Below, piece by piece: positions 18,770 through 28,218 of a DNA stretch of 64,000 bases; position 1 is the first letter of the stretch; each line of letters begins with the position of its first letter. The position numbers and the translations under genes were made by a program. The DNA is from Salipiger thiooxidans (GTDB lineage: Bacteria; Pseudomonadota; Alphaproteobacteria; Rhodobacterales; Rhodobacteraceae). Below the pieces are notes generated by a model that searched no databases, was not told where the DNA came from, and saw only the letters and a program-made list of their open reading frames with translations. Where the stretch lies: the NCBI RefSeq assembly GCF_900102075.1, contig NZ_FNAV01000005.1:1-64000 (forward strand), given 5' to 3'.

Positions 18770-19339
18770 TCAATCGGCCTTCAGCCGGTCCGGGATGGCG
18801 ATGCCCTGCTCTTCGTAGTTGCGCGCGACGACCTCGTCCGGCACGCCCGGCACCCGGATCTCGCGCTGGAGGCTCAGCTCCTGCACCGATTGCTGCTCGA
18901 CCGCGGCGGACATGATGAACATGTCGAACTGGCCGTCCTGGAGGGCCTGACTGGAGGCCTCCCACGGCAAGCGGATGCCTTCGTAATCGGTGCCGGCGTC
19001 GAAACCGCCCGAGGCCTCGCGGCCCTGCGCGGCGGCACCGGCTGGCGGGCCCACGTCGATGCGCTTGCTCTTCAGATCCTCCCAGCTCTCGATGCCGATG
19101 TCGGCCCAGACGATGGGATGAAACGAGCCGCCGGGAAAGGTGAAGAGCGTGCCCAGGTTGCCCGAGAGCGCCTTGGCCTGGTCGGCGGCCTGTTCGAAGG
19201 GGCCCACGCCGCGCTTCATCGCGCTATAGGCGGGCGGCGGCACCACCGCGAGGTCGAGCTGCCCGGCGCCGACCTTCATGGCCGAGCGGGTCAGCGCCTG
19301 CCCAGGCGACACCTGCAGGTCATAGCCCGCGGCGCCGGT
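18770..19339 (-). pseudogene. TAXI-family TRAP solute-binding protein, N-terminus missing
   Basis: About 190 residues, from GAAGYDLQVSPGQALTR through VGAGQLDLAVVPPPAYSAMK, IVWADIGIESWEDLKSKRID and LPWEASSQALQDGQFDMF to the stop. Family members have about 320 residues and a signal peptide; the first 50 or so residues are replaced by LysR-derived sequence. It once fed the adjacent permease. Secreted function is lost with the signal peptide. Confidence 0.75.
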
Positions 19340-19690
19340 CGCGGCGGGTGGTCTCGGCCGACCGCGAAGACGATAGGGATTCGTCAGAGAGGTGCTGGAA
19401 GCTCAGCCGGTGCATGGTGGCGGAATCCGCCAGCCGCCCGATGACGAGGTCAAGCGCGCCCTGCCGCAGCCGGGCGAGCAGGTCGGCGTTGATCGCCGCC
19501 ACCACGCGCACGGTGGTCTGCGGACAGACCGGCCGGAAATCCTCGACGATGGCGGGCAGGGTCAGGCCGCAGACGTTGGGCAGTGCGCCGATGCGCAGCA
19601 GCTCGAGCGAGGCGTCCGAGCCGAGCGTGGCATGCACGCCCTTGGTCAGCAGCAGCAGTGCGGCCTCGCCGTCGTCCGCAATTCAAGCGC
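19340..19690 (-). pseudogene. LysR-type regulator, effector-domain fragment
   Basis: The minus strand encodes VHATLGSDASLELLRIGALP, LTLPAIVEDFRPVCPQ, LLARLRQGALDLVIGRLAD and, after a shift, SLSIVFAVGRDHP: the core of a LysR substrate-binding domain. There is no DNA-binding domain and the 3' end runs into the TAXI gene. A relic of the sulfatase/TRAP locus regulator or of another locus brought in by deletion. Confidence 0.75.
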
Positions 19691-19788
19691 TTGCCGCGGG
19701 CCTTGGGTCCGGCGGCCGATTTGTCTATTCATATTCCTGCGGCCTGTCGGGACAACCGGCGCCGCGACGAGGCGGGGAACGGGAAGGC

Positions 19789-20526
19789 ATGACATCGGCA
19801 CGGCCGCAGGCAACGCATCACGCGCGGATCCTCGAGGATCTCCGGAGGCGCATCCTTGACGGGCGCTGGGCGCCGGGGCACCAGCTCGACAAGGAGATCG
19901 ACCTTGCCGAGGCGCACGGCGTCTCGCGCATGACCATGAACAAGGTGCTGACCCAGCTCGCGCAGGAGGGCTATCTCGTGCGGCGGCGGCGCGGCGGCAC
20001 CTTCGTGGCGCAGCCGCGTGCGCAGTCGGCGGTGATGGAGATCAACGACATCGGCGCCGAGGTCGCGGCGCTCGGACTGACCCACGACTGGACCCTGCTG
20101 CGGCGCGAGATCACGCGGCTGGGCGCGGCGGAGCGCGCCTTGCTCGACATGCCGGCGGACGCGGGCACCGGCGATGTGCTGTTCCTGCAGGGGCTGCACA
20201 GCGCGCAGGGGGCACCGTTCTGCCTCGAGACCCGCGCGATCAACCTCGCGGCGGTGCCTGCTGCCCGCGACATGGCCTTCGACGCGACGCCGCCCGGGAC
20301 GTGGCTGACCCAGACCAAGCCCTGGACCGCCGCGCGCAACACGCTGCGCGCCATCGGTGTCGAAGGGGCGGAGGCGCGGCATCTCGGTCTGCCCGTCGGC
20401 GCGGCCTGCCTGCTGATCCTGCGCAAGACCCGGTCCGAGCCCGACTGGGTGACCTGCGTGCGGCTCGTCTACCCGGGCGAGGCGCATCAGCTCGTGGCGG
20501 AATTCGAGCCCGGACGGGCGTCCTGA
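19789..20526 (+). CDS. GntR/HutC-family regulator with UTRA domain
   Basis: 245 residues from the ATG at 19,789 (site GGGAAGG just upstream). The GntR winged helix lies at about 8-75 (HARILEDLRRRILDGRWAPG, HGVSRMTMNKVLTQLAQEGY, RRRGGTFVA). The UTRA effector domain follows (about 85-240, including FLQGLHSAQGAPFCLETRAI). Members of the HutC branch often control histidine or amino-sugar use. No target operon is in sight: downstream is the EPS locus and upstream are pseudogenes, so its regulon may have been lost. Confidence 0.82.
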   Translation: MTSARPQATHHARILEDLRRRILDGRWAPGHQLDKEIDLAEAHGVSRMTMNKVLTQLAQEGYLVRRRRGGTFVAQPRAQSAVMEINDIGAEVAALGLTHDWTLLRREITRLGAAERALLDMPADAGTGDVLFLQGLHSAQGAPFCLETRAINLAAVPAARDMAFDATPPGTWLTQTKPWTAARNTLRAIGVEGAEARHLGLPVGAACLLILRKTRSEPDWVTCVRLVYPGEAHQLVAEFEPGRAS

Positions 20527-20840
20527 CGCCCAATCCTTCCGCACATGGCGCGGGTTCCGGCAGGGCCCTCTCAGGGACCCCGGACACCCGTCGCGCGGGG
20601 ACAAGACCATTGACTCGGCTGGCGCGGGAACGCAATCATTGGCTTGGCGACCTCTGCCGTGCCGGGCAGCCGTTATTCATGTCCGGCGTGTTTTTTCCCG
20701 GAGGGCGCTTGGTCAATGACCGATTTTATGTTCTCGGCCGTGCCCTGACCGGAGCGGCCAACCCTTTGATTTAGGGTCGCATCTCCGAGTGCGGCTCGCA
20801 TGCGTGATGTTTCAGATACGCCCCTCCGGAAGGGATTTTG
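20527..20840. other. Intergenic before the EPS/exosortase locus
   Basis: 314 bp without a gene. A segment around 20,680-20,730 is AT-rich relative to its surroundings and probably holds the prsT promoter. A sigma-54 site was looked for, as in some PEP-CTERM loci, and none matched well. Confidence 0.35.
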
Positions 20841-23333
20841 ATGTTTAGTGGTTTTGCCCCTCGTCGATTCTCGATTCGCGCTGTTGCGCCCTCCCTTCCC
20901 GTTTCGCTCAAGACTGCCTGCCTCGTTCTCGCCGTGACCGCCGTCTCCGCCTGCAAGGATGACGCGACCACCGCCGCCCGCCACCTGGAGCGTGCCGGCA
21001 CCTATCTCGCCGAGGGCGATCCCGCCCGGGCGCGGCTCGAATATCTCAACGCACTGAAGCTTCAGCCCAACAACCTGCCCGCCCGCCTGGGCCTCGCCGA
21101 GCTGCTCAGTTCCTCGGGCGAGCGCGACGCGGCCTATGCCCAGTTCCGGCGCGTGGTGGAGCAGGAGCCGAACCACCTCGCGGCCCTTCTGGAGCTCTCG
21201 GAGCTGGCAATGGAGCGGCTCGAATGGGCGGATGCGCGCGGCTATACCGACCGCGCCGCGGCGCTGGCGCCCGATGATGCGGGTGTGGCGGTGCGGCTGG
21301 CGGTGCTGGCCTATGCCGATGCCTCCGAGACCGGCGACGCCGAGCGGATTGCCGCGGCCCACGCGGACCTGCTTGCGCTGCGCAGCCCCGAGGCCGTCGC
21401 GCTGCTGCCGATGCACTACGCGCTGATCGACGGTTTCGTCCGGCAGGGCGTGCCCGAGAAGGCGATGCAGGAAATGAACGTGGCCCTCGCGCAGGCGCCC
21501 GGCGACCTGCGGCTGCTCTCGGTGAAGACGCAGCTTCTGCACCGGCTCGGGCGGCAGGACGAGATCGCCGGCCACATCCGCCAGATGATCGCGCTCTATC
21601 CCGCCAACGCCGGGCTGCGGACCATGCTCGCCGACTGGTATCTCGAGACCGGCGACATCGACGCCGCCGAAGCCGTCACCCGCGACCGCCCCGATGCGGA
21701 GACGGTCGAGGCGAGGCTCGCGGTGGTCCGCTTCCTTGCCCAGCATCGCGGTACCGAGGCGGCGCTGGCCGAGCTCGAGCAACTGATCGCCGAAGAGGGC
21801 GCGCCGGACGACTACCGTCTTCTGCGCGCCGCCATCCACTTCGACGCCGGCCAGCAGGACGCGGCGCTGGCCGAGGCGCAAGAGGTCGCGCAGGCGGCCC
21901 GCGACCGTGGCGAGGCGCCCGCCGGCGCGCTGCTGCTGATCGCCCAGATGCGCGACAAGGCCGGCGACCGCGCCGGTGCGGAAGAGACCCTGCGCGCACT
22001 GCTCGCGGATACGCCTCTGCATCTCGAGGCCAACCAGCTGCTGGCGATCTATCTGCTCGACCGCGGCCAGCCGGAGCCCGCGCTGCGGCACCTCGTGGCG
22101 GCGCAGTCGGTGAACTCGCAGCAGCCGCAGACGCTGTCGCTTCTGTCCCGGGCCTATGCCGCCTCGGGCGACGCGGTGATGGCGCGGCAGCTCCAGTCCG
22201 AGGCCTTCGACGCCTCGGGCCGCGCGCCCGACGCCGCGCTGCGCTACGCGCTGCTGCTGGCAGACGCGGGCAGCGAGAGCGCGGCCATCGACGTGCTCAA
22301 CGCCTCGCTGGAACGCTTCCCCGAGGATCTCGGGCTGCTGACGACGCTGGGCGAGCAGTACCGCCTCACCGCGCAATGGGAGCGCGCCGCCTCGATCGAG
22401 GACCGGCTGCGCCAGATCGGCAGCGGGGAGGCGCTGCTGGTGGCCGAGCGCATCCGCTTCGACCGGCAGGTCGCGCAGGAAGACATCGAGGTTGCCATCG
22501 GCTACCTCGACCAGCGCTGGTCCGAGGGGCGCGACAGCGCCGCCAGCTATGCCGCGATCACCCGCGCGAACCTGTCCTCCGGTCATCCGGACCGTGCCCG
22601 CCGGGTGCTGGAGCTTGGTCTTTCGCGCTTTCCCGAAGACCGGAACCTTCGCGCCGCCGGCGCCACGCTGGCGATGACCGAGCAGAAGTTCGACGAGGCC
22701 GCGGCGATCCTTCAGGACCTGTTGCAGGACACGCCGAACAACGAACCCCTCTGGATCGACCTGCTCCGCGTGCGACAGCGGCAGGACGATCTGGTTGCCG
22801 CCGCCGACGTGATCGACGCCGGGCTCGCCGCCAATCCCGGCGCCGCCCTGCTGCGCTGGGAGCTGGCGCTGAACCGCGAGGCTCGCGGCGACCACGATGG
22901 TGCCATCGAGGTCTACGAGGCGCTGCTGGCCGATCATCCGAGCAGCGCACCGGTTCGCAACAACCTCGCCACGCTGCTGTCGACGGCGCGCGAGGACAGC
23001 GGGAGCCTCGCGCGGGCGGCCGAGATCGCCGCGCCGCTGGCCGGCAGCCCGGTGCCGCATTTTCTTGACACCTATGGCTGGATCGAGTTCCGCCGCAACG
23101 CCTTCGCCCCCGCCGCCGAGGCGCTGACCGCGGCCGCGCTGCAGCTTCGGGACAACCCGAAGGTCCAGTTCCACGCCGCCGAGGCGCTTGCCGCCACCGA
23201 CCGCGGTGACGAGGCACGCCAGCACTACGAGGCGGTGATCCGGCTTGCAGTCAACGACAACGATCCGCTTGCGGCGCGCGCCCGCGCGGCGCTCGACGCG
23301 ATGCCTGCCGACGGCACGAAGGCGGCGAATTGA
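20841..23333 (+). CDS. prsT: PrsT-like TPR-repeat lipoprotein of the exosortase EPS locus
   Basis: 830 residues from the ATG at 20,841 (site GGAAGGGA at 20,828-20,835). The signal peptide ends in a lipobox V-S-A-C with the modified Cys38, so the protein is a lipoprotein. The rest is a long array of tetratricopeptide repeats (for example PARARLEYLNALKLQPNNLP, RDAAYAQFRRVVEQEPNHLA, ARRVLELGLSRFPEDRNLRA). This matches the PEP-CTERM-system TPR lipoprotein PrsT in length and layout. It likely scaffolds EPS export proteins in the envelope. Its stop overlaps the exosortase start by four bases, giving coupled translation. Confidence 0.85.
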   Translation: MFSGFAPRRFSIRAVAPSLPVSLKTACLVLAVTAVSACKDDATTAARHLERAGTYLAEGDPARARLEYLNALKLQPNNLPARLGLAELLSSSGERDAAYAQFRRVVEQEPNHLAALLELSELAMERLEWADARGYTDRAAALAPDDAGVAVRLAVLAYADASETGDAERIAAAHADLLALRSPEAVALLPMHYALIDGFVRQGVPEKAMQEMNVALAQAPGDLRLLSVKTQLLHRLGRQDEIAGHIRQMIALYPANAGLRTMLADWYLETGDIDAAEAVTRDRPDAETVEARLAVVRFLAQHRGTEAALAELEQLIAEEGAPDDYRLLRAAIHFDAGQQDAALAEAQEVAQAARDRGEAPAGALLLIAQMRDKAGDRAGAEETLRALLADTPLHLEANQLLAIYLLDRGQPEPALRHLVAAQSVNSQQPQTLSLLSRAYAASGDAVMARQLQSEAFDASGRAPDAALRYALLLADAGSESAAIDVLNASLERFPEDLGLLTTLGEQYRLTAQWERAASIEDRLRQIGSGEALLVAERIRFDRQVAQEDIEVAIGYLDQRWSEGRDSAASYAAITRANLSSGHPDRARRVLELGLSRFPEDRNLRAAGATLAMTEQKFDEAAAILQDLLQDTPNNEPLWIDLLRVRQRQDDLVAAADVIDAGLAANPGAALLRWELALNREARGDHDGAIEVYEALLADHPSSAPVRNNLATLLSTAREDSGSLARAAEIAAPLAGSPVPHFLDTYGWIEFRRNAFAPAAEALTAAALQLRDNPKVQFHAAEALAATDRGDEARQHYEAVIRLAVNDNDPLAARARAALDAMPADGTKAAN

Positions 23334-24934
23334 GCGTCGGGGACACATACCCGGCGCTCGCCGCTGATCGCGGGGCCGAGCTGCGCGTGGCCGGGCTCTG
23401 GCTGCTGGTGCTGGCCTGCGCCGCGCCGGTGTTCGCGCTGGGGCTGGGCGAGCTGGTCGCGAACTGGATGACGCCGGTCTATTCGCACGGGCCCATCGTG
23501 GTCGCGATGGCGCTCTGGATCGGGCTGCGCACCCTGCGCGACGAGCCCCGCGCGCTGCGTCGCCATCCTGCCTTGGTGATCTGGCCGGGGGTGCTGCTGG
23601 CGCTGCTCGGCATCGCCGGGGGGCTGGTCGGCACGCTCGGGCGGATCGGCGATGTCTCGGCCTATGGGCTGATCCCGTGGATGGCGGGGGTTCTGGTCGT
23701 GAGCCTGGGCTGGGCCCGGGCCCGGCGGCTGTGGCTCTCGGTGGCGCTGCTGCTGCTGGCCCTGCCGCTGCCGCAGGTGCTGTACTGGAAGGTGACGACG
23801 CAGCTGCAGGCGCTGGCCTCGGAGCTCGCGGCATGGATGATCTCTGCGATGGGCATGTCGGTCTATCTCGACGGCAACATCATCGACCTCGGCGTCTACC
23901 GGCTGCAGGTGGCCGAGGCATGCTCGGGGCTGCAATACCTGTTCCCCATCGTGGCCTTCGCCGTGCTCTTCGCCACCATCAGCCGAGAGCCGGCCTGGCG
24001 CCGCGTGGCGCTGGTGCTGCTGGCCGCGCCGCTCGCCGTGGCGATGAACGCGCTTCGCATCGCGATCACTGCGCTGGTCGTCGAGCACTACGGGGTGAGC
24101 GCGGCCGAGGGCTTCCTGCACGCCTTCGAGGGCTGGGCGATCCTGCTCGCCGCCATCGCCGTGCTGGTGGGGGTGATGCTGCTGTTGCGGGCCTTTTTTG
24201 GCCGGGGTACGCAGCGCGGCCCGATGCTGGATCTCGACATTTCGGGCACCGGCGAGGTGCTGGGCCGCGTGCTGCACGTGCCACCCGCCCGGGCGATTGG
24301 CGTGCTCTCGGTTGTCGCGCTGGCGGCCGGGGTTCTGATCCTGGTACTGGGCAGCAGCCAGCCCGAGGCTTCGGGGAGGATGACGTTCGACCGCTTCCCG
24401 CAGCGCGTCGGTGCCTGGCCGGGCGTGCGGGGCGCGCTCGATCCGGCGGTCGCGCAGGTCGTGGCGGCGGATGACTACCTCAACACCACTTATTTCGAAC
24501 CGGGGAGCATGGCCCCGGTGCAGATCTTCTCGGCCTTCTATCACAACCAGACGCGGGGGGCCGCGATTCACTCGCCCGAGATCTGCCTGCCTGCCAACGG
24601 CTGGGAAGTGTCCGAGATCGGCATTCGCGAGCTCGACATGAGCGCCGCGGGCTATGGCCATTTCGAGGCCAACCGCGCGGTGGTGACCAAGGGCACCGAC
24701 CGCCAGCTCGTCTACTACTGGTTCGAGCAGCGCGGTCGCCGCGTTGCCAACGACCTTGCCGTCAAGCTGGGTGTGCTTGCGGACGAGGTGCTGCACGGGC
24801 GCAGCGACGGGGCGCTTCTGCGCTTCACCACGCCCATCGATGATAGCGCCGGCGGCCTCCTGGCGGCCGAGGCGCGGGTTCGGGACCTGATGCGGCAGGC
24901 ACTGCCGCAGATGCCGGGGTTCATTCCGTTTTGA
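23330..24934 (+). CDS. xrtD: Exosortase D fused to EpsI domain
   Basis: 534 residues. Residues 1-300 form a multi-pass exosortase with the full catalytic triad: Cys198 in AEACSGLQYLFP, Arg243 in MNALRIAI and His264 in GFLHAFEGWA. Residues about 320-530 are an EpsI domain (FDRFPQRVGAWPGVRG, SPEICLPANGWEV) normally found fused or adjacent to exosortases. The layout fits the VPLPA-CTERM-specific exosortase D of roseobacters. It should cut a C-terminal sorting signal at the inner membrane and pass the protein on for surface display or release. A candidate substrate lies at 30,814. Confidence 0.85.
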   Translation: MSVGDTYPALAADRGAELRVAGLWLLVLACAAPVFALGLGELVANWMTPVYSHGPIVVAMALWIGLRTLRDEPRALRRHPALVIWPGVLLALLGIAGGLVGTLGRIGDVSAYGLIPWMAGVLVVSLGWARARRLWLSVALLLLALPLPQVLYWKVTTQLQALASELAAWMISAMGMSVYLDGNIIDLGVYRLQVAEACSGLQYLFPIVAFAVLFATISREPAWRRVALVLLAAPLAVAMNALRIAITALVVEHYGVSAAEGFLHAFEGWAILLAAIAVLVGVMLLLRAFFGRGTQRGPMLDLDISGTGEVLGRVLHVPPARAIGVLSVVALAAGVLILVLGSSQPEASGRMTFDRFPQRVGAWPGVRGALDPAVAQVVAADDYLNTTYFEPGSMAPVQIFSAFYHNQTRGAAIHSPEICLPANGWEVSEIGIRELDMSAAGYGHFEANRAVVTKGTDRQLVYYWFEQRGRRVANDLAVKLGVLADEVLHGRSDGALLRFTTPIDDSAGGLLAAEARVRDLMRQALPQMPGFIPF

Positions 24935-25060
24935 GACCAGAAACAGTTTTTTTGACGAATTTTGAGAGGGGCACAGGACATTGATGGCACGGATTTTCAC
25001 AGCTCGCGGCACTGCATGCCGCCTTGTCATTCGGACCACCGCAGCGATGGGGCAGGGGCA

Positions 25061-25591
25061 ATGCTGAGCCTCGCCTTCTCCTCGCGCGGAAAGCACGCCG
25101 AGCCGCGTCCGGAGCGCCCGGCGAAACCCGCGGCGCGGACCCGTCCCACCCGGGTGCTCGCCATCGCCTCGGCTGGCGGGCACTGGCAACAGCTGATGGA
25201 GCTGCGCCCTGCCTTCGAGGGCTGTGACGTGCTCTTCGCGACGACGCTCAAGGGCCTGCCGCAGGAATTCGACGCGGCACCGTCCATCATCGTGCCCGAC
25301 TGCAACCGCAACGATGTGCTGCGGATGCCGTGGATGGTGCTGACCATCGGCGCGCGGCTGCTGACCTACCGTCCCGATGTCGTGATTTCGACCGGGGCGC
25401 TTCCGGGGCTCGTCGCCCTCACGCTGGCGAAGGTGATGCGGGCCCAGACCATCTGGGTAGATTCGATCGCCAACGCCGAGGAGATGTCCATGTCCGGCAA
25501 ACACGCGCGCCGGGTCGCCGATCTCTGGCTCAGCCAGTGGCCGCATGTCGCGGAGGCGGAGGGCGCGGACTATTTCGGAGCGATACTATGA
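25061..25591 (+). CDS. Alg14/PssD-like glycosyltransferase subunit
   Basis: 176 residues from the ATG at 25,061. The protein has RVLAIASAGGHWQQLMELRP (the GGH motif of the family), CDVLFATTLKGLPQEF and RPDVVISTGALPGLVALTLA, as in PssD/CpsF/Alg14 proteins. These act as membrane anchor and partner for an Alg13-like catalytic subunit, encoded by the next gene with an overlapping ATGA. Together they transfer a sugar to the growing lipid-linked EPS repeat unit at the inner membrane. Longer in-frame starts upstream lack a ribosome site. Confidence 0.85.
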   Translation: MLSLAFSSRGKHAEPRPERPAKPAARTRPTRVLAIASAGGHWQQLMELRPAFEGCDVLFATTLKGLPQEFDAAPSIIVPDCNRNDVLRMPWMVLTIGARLLTYRPDVVISTGALPGLVALTLAKVMRAQTIWVDSIANAEEMSMSGKHARRVADLWLSQWPHVAEAEGADYFGAIL

Positions 25592-26127
25592 TCTTCCTGA
25601 CCGTCGGTACCCAGCTCGCCTTCCCGCGCCTTGCCCGCGCCATGAACGACTACGCGGCCAAACATGACGAGCAGGTCATCGCGCAGGTGGGCGGCGACGA
25701 TGCAGACCTGCCGAACCTCGACGTCCGCCATATGCTGCCGCCGGACGAGTTTGTCGATATCTTCCGCCGCGCCCGTGTCGTGGTCGCTCATGCCGGGGTC
25801 GGGACGATCCTGTCCGCCCGCCGCTACAAGCGGCCGCTGGTGATCGTGCCGCGTCGCCATGCGCTGGGTGAGCATCGCAACGATCACCAGCTTGCGACTG
25901 CACAGGCACTGGTCGGCCTGTCCGGCCTGCATGTGGCGTGGGAAATCGAGGACCTGCCGAAGCTGCTCGACGGAGGGGCGCTGAAGTCGGCCGACGGCAG
26001 CACGGGCAGCCGTCATGCCGCGCTGGTGGATGGGATCGGCCAGTTCATCGCGTCTGGCGGCAAGGGCATGGCGCCCGCCCGCACCCCTGGGATTGTCAGT
26101 CAGAAAGTGGTGTCACGGGCGCCATGA
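25588..26127 (+). CDS. Alg13/PssE-like glycosyltransferase subunit
   Basis: 179 residues. The opening IFLTVGTQLAFPRLARAM and the sugar-nucleotide site ARVVVAHAGVGTILSARRYK, with RPLVIVPRRHALGEHRNDHQ, match the C-terminal domain of family 28 glycosyltransferases in the two-subunit PssD/PssE form. It starts inside the stop of the partner gene. The 3' end overlaps the convergent barrel gene by 15 bases. Confidence 0.86.
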   Translation: MIFLTVGTQLAFPRLARAMNDYAAKHDEQVIAQVGGDDADLPNLDVRHMLPPDEFVDIFRRARVVVAHAGVGTILSARRYKRPLVIVPRRHALGEHRNDHQLATAQALVGLSGLHVAWEIEDLPKLLDGGALKSADGSTGSRHAALVDGIGQFIASGGKGMAPARTPGIVSQKVVSRAP

Positions 26128-27441
26128 CAGCGCCCGCTGCACGCCCAGATAGATGGTGTTCTCGCTCTCTGCGTCTTCGTCGCCGGTGCGGCTCCGCTCG
26201 TGCGAGAAGCTCGCGACCATGTCGATGTCGCTGGTGAGCTGCCGGGTCAGGGACATGTCGAGTTCGAGCTTGCGCACGCTCTCTGAGCCTTCGGTGAAGT
26301 AGTCGTAGTTGCGGTAGGCCAGCCCGGTCTGGAAGTTGGTGACGTCCGACAGGGCGTAGCTGTAGCCAACGCTGACCTGATCGACGAGCGTCTCCTCACC
26401 AAAGATGCTGGTGTTCACGCTCCGCTGGTAGCCCGCTTCGAGGCTGCCATTGCGCGACTCGCGCCCGTAGCCGACCTGCAGAAGCCCGTCGACGTCTCCG
26501 TCGCCGCCGCGCGACAGGCCAGCCGACCAGTCGAATTCACCGAGCCGGAGCTCATGACTGCGCCCGGCGCGGACCTCGACCCGGGTGCCATCATCCGTCA
26601 AGATACTGCTGAGATCGAAGCGCGCCTCGCCATTCGGCAGGTCGCGCAGGATTGCCAGAGCGAACGTCGGGCCGCGGTCAGTGCTTGTGGGGCCGCCGTC
26701 GGCGCTTTCCTCGATCTCCACGTAGTTGAGGTCGAGCGACGCCCGCAGGCTTTCTGAAATCCGCAGGTCGGCGCCGGTGCCGAAGGTGGTGGTGGTGCGG
26801 TCGGTACCGGTTCCCTCGGATTCGGTGTCCTCGACACGGGCGGTGAGGCGCAGGTCCAGTCGGGGATCGACGGTGAAACGCAGCGTCAGGTCTGAATCGC
26901 GGCTGACGTAGTCGTTGAGCGAGTCATCGGTAAGGTCGGTGTAGTTCACACGCCGGACCCCGAGACCGAAGTCCCCTCCGAACGGGGCTTCCTTCCCGAA
27001 TGTGAGCCGCGCGCCGAGGCGGGTGTCGTTGCGGTAGCCGGTGTCGTTGCGAAGTTCGATCGAGTCCGGCGTTTCGTCGAGTACCAGCGTGCCGATCTCC
27101 TGCCGCAGGAAGCTGGCGAAGGCCTCGAACTCGGCGTTCTTGCCGGTGCGGCGATAGGAGAAGCGCAGTTCGGGATCGGCCAGCTCGAACTCGTCGTCGG
27201 CGTCCGGGTACTCGAGCCCCGTACTGATACCAAGCTCGAACCCCTGCGTGCGGGTTACAGAGCCGAGGGAGAACGCCAGATCGCCGCGCGCGCGCGTTCC
27301 GTCGTCGTCCGAGATGATGCCGATGCCCGTTGTGGCGGAAGCGGTGATGCCGCCTGCTTCCTGTGCCATGGCGCTGTATGTGGTCAGACCGGCTGCAGCG
27401 GCGAGGATCGCTGCGGCCGGTATCTTGAAACCGTTGTGCAT
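26113..27441 (-). CDS. Outer-membrane beta-barrel protein of EPS locus
   Basis: 442 residues. The signal peptide is about 1-26 (FKIPAAAILAAAAGLTTYSA, then MAQ). The remainder is regular alternating beta strands with acidic turns (FELGISTGLEYPDADDEFEL, DLTLRFTVDPRLDLRLTARV) ending in LGVQRALSWRP. The pattern fits the barrels found in exosortase/EPS loci, probably a surface conduit or a structural partner of the Wza-like protein. No specific family signature was recognised. It lies 10 bp after the Wza-like gene on the same strand. Confidence 0.7.
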   Translation of the reverse strand: MHNGFKIPAAAILAAAAGLTTYSAMAQEAGGITASATTGIGIISDDDGTRARGDLAFSLGSVTRTQGFELGISTGLEYPDADDEFELADPELRFSYRRTGKNAEFEAFASFLRQEIGTLVLDETPDSIELRNDTGYRNDTRLGARLTFGKEAPFGGDFGLGVRRVNYTDLTDDSLNDYVSRDSDLTLRFTVDPRLDLRLTARVEDTESEGTGTDRTTTTFGTGADLRISESLRASLDLNYVEIEESADGGPTSTDRGPTFALAILRDLPNGEARFDLSSILTDDGTRVEVRAGRSHELRLGEFDWSAGLSRGGDGDVDGLLQVGYGRESRNGSLEAGYQRSVNTSIFGEETLVDQVSVGYSYALSDVTNFQTGLAYRNYDYFTEGSESVRKLELDMSLTRQLTSDIDMVASFSHERSRTGDEDAESENTIYLGVQRALSWRP

Positions 27442-27451
27442 GGGCGTGCCC

Positions 27452-28069
27452 TTACTCGAACAGGCGGCGCTCCGGCACCACGATCACGTCCCCCTCGATC
27501 AGCGAGATGTCACGGTTGAGAGCAGCCCCGTCCATGATCGCGCGGTAGTTGACGCGGTAGACTTTCTGCGCACGGGTCACAGGATCGGTCCGGCGCAGCT
27601 GGAGCCGCTTGGTCGCGGCGAAGGGCGTCAGCCCGCCGGCCTGCGACAGCGCCTGCAGGAAGGTTGTGCCCGGCTTGACCTCGATCATGCCGCTGCTGCC
27701 CACCTCACCCATGATGTAGACCGAGATGACCGGCTTGGGGGCGGGCTCCCTCGGCGCTGCGGGCTCGCGCGGGGCGGGCTGGACACCGATGAAGACGTTG
27801 GGCGTGGCCGCGAAGTTGCCGGCGATGGCCTGGGTCACCGAGGTGCGGATCTGATCCGCCGTGCGCCCGGCCGCGGGCAGCGATCCGGCGAAGGGGAACG
27901 AGAAGCGCCCGTCGGGAAGCACCACGACGCTGCGGTTGAGCGAGGGATCTTCGAGAACCTCGACCTGCAGCGTATCGCCGGCGCGCACCCGGTATTCCGA
28001 TTGCGCCATCGCGGTGCCGGAAACCAGGCAGAGCATCAGCGCGAAAAAGTATTTGAACAGAACCTGCAT
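27452..28069 (-). CDS. Wza-like polysaccharide export protein
   Basis: 205 residues from the ATG at 28,069. Signal peptide about 1-22 (YFFALMLCLVSGTAMA). Then the poly-export domain (YRVRAGDTLQVEVLEDPSLN, VVVLPDGRFSFPFAGSLPAA) and one SLBB-like domain (ISVYIMGEVGSSGMIEVKPG, LQALSQAGGLTPFA). Short relatives with one SLBB domain form the periplasmic/outer-membrane gate for polysaccharide. There is no lipobox cysteine at the signal cleavage site, so it is probably not a lipoprotein, unlike Wza itself. Confidence 0.87.
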   Translation of the reverse strand: MQVLFKYFFALMLCLVSGTAMAQSEYRVRAGDTLQVEVLEDPSLNRSVVVLPDGRFSFPFAGSLPAAGRTADQIRTSVTQAIAGNFAATPNVFIGVQPAPREPAAPREPAPKPVISVYIMGEVGSSGMIEVKPGTTFLQALSQAGGLTPFAATKRLQLRRTDPVTRAQKVYRVNYRAIMDGAALNRDISLIEGDVIVVPERRLFE

Positions 28070-28218
28070 CGAACCGACCTTCCTCGTGTCGCGTACGGAA
28101 AATTGATTCCATGATTGCAGCGTATATGCACGGAAAATACTGGAGAAAATGCAGAAGCGTGCCGTTACGCCGGATCCTGTCACCGGGACGACACGCTCTC
28201 TGACGTCAATTCCGGCGT

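Noticed and set aside
20600-20680. Possible sigma-54 promoter before prsT (TGGCGCG-like and TGGCTTG-like stretches)
   Set aside because: The downstream TTGC element is absent or misplaced in both, so the match is no better than chance.
20673-23834. Very long open frame on the minus strand (over 1000 codons)
   Set aside because: It is the shadow of prsT and the exosortase gene; the sequence is rich in Arg, Pro and Ala with no recognisable domain, as expected for the antisense of a GC-rich gene.
23225-25546. 773-codon open frame on the minus strand
   Set aside because: Antisense of the exosortase and PssD-like genes; no domain or ribosome site.
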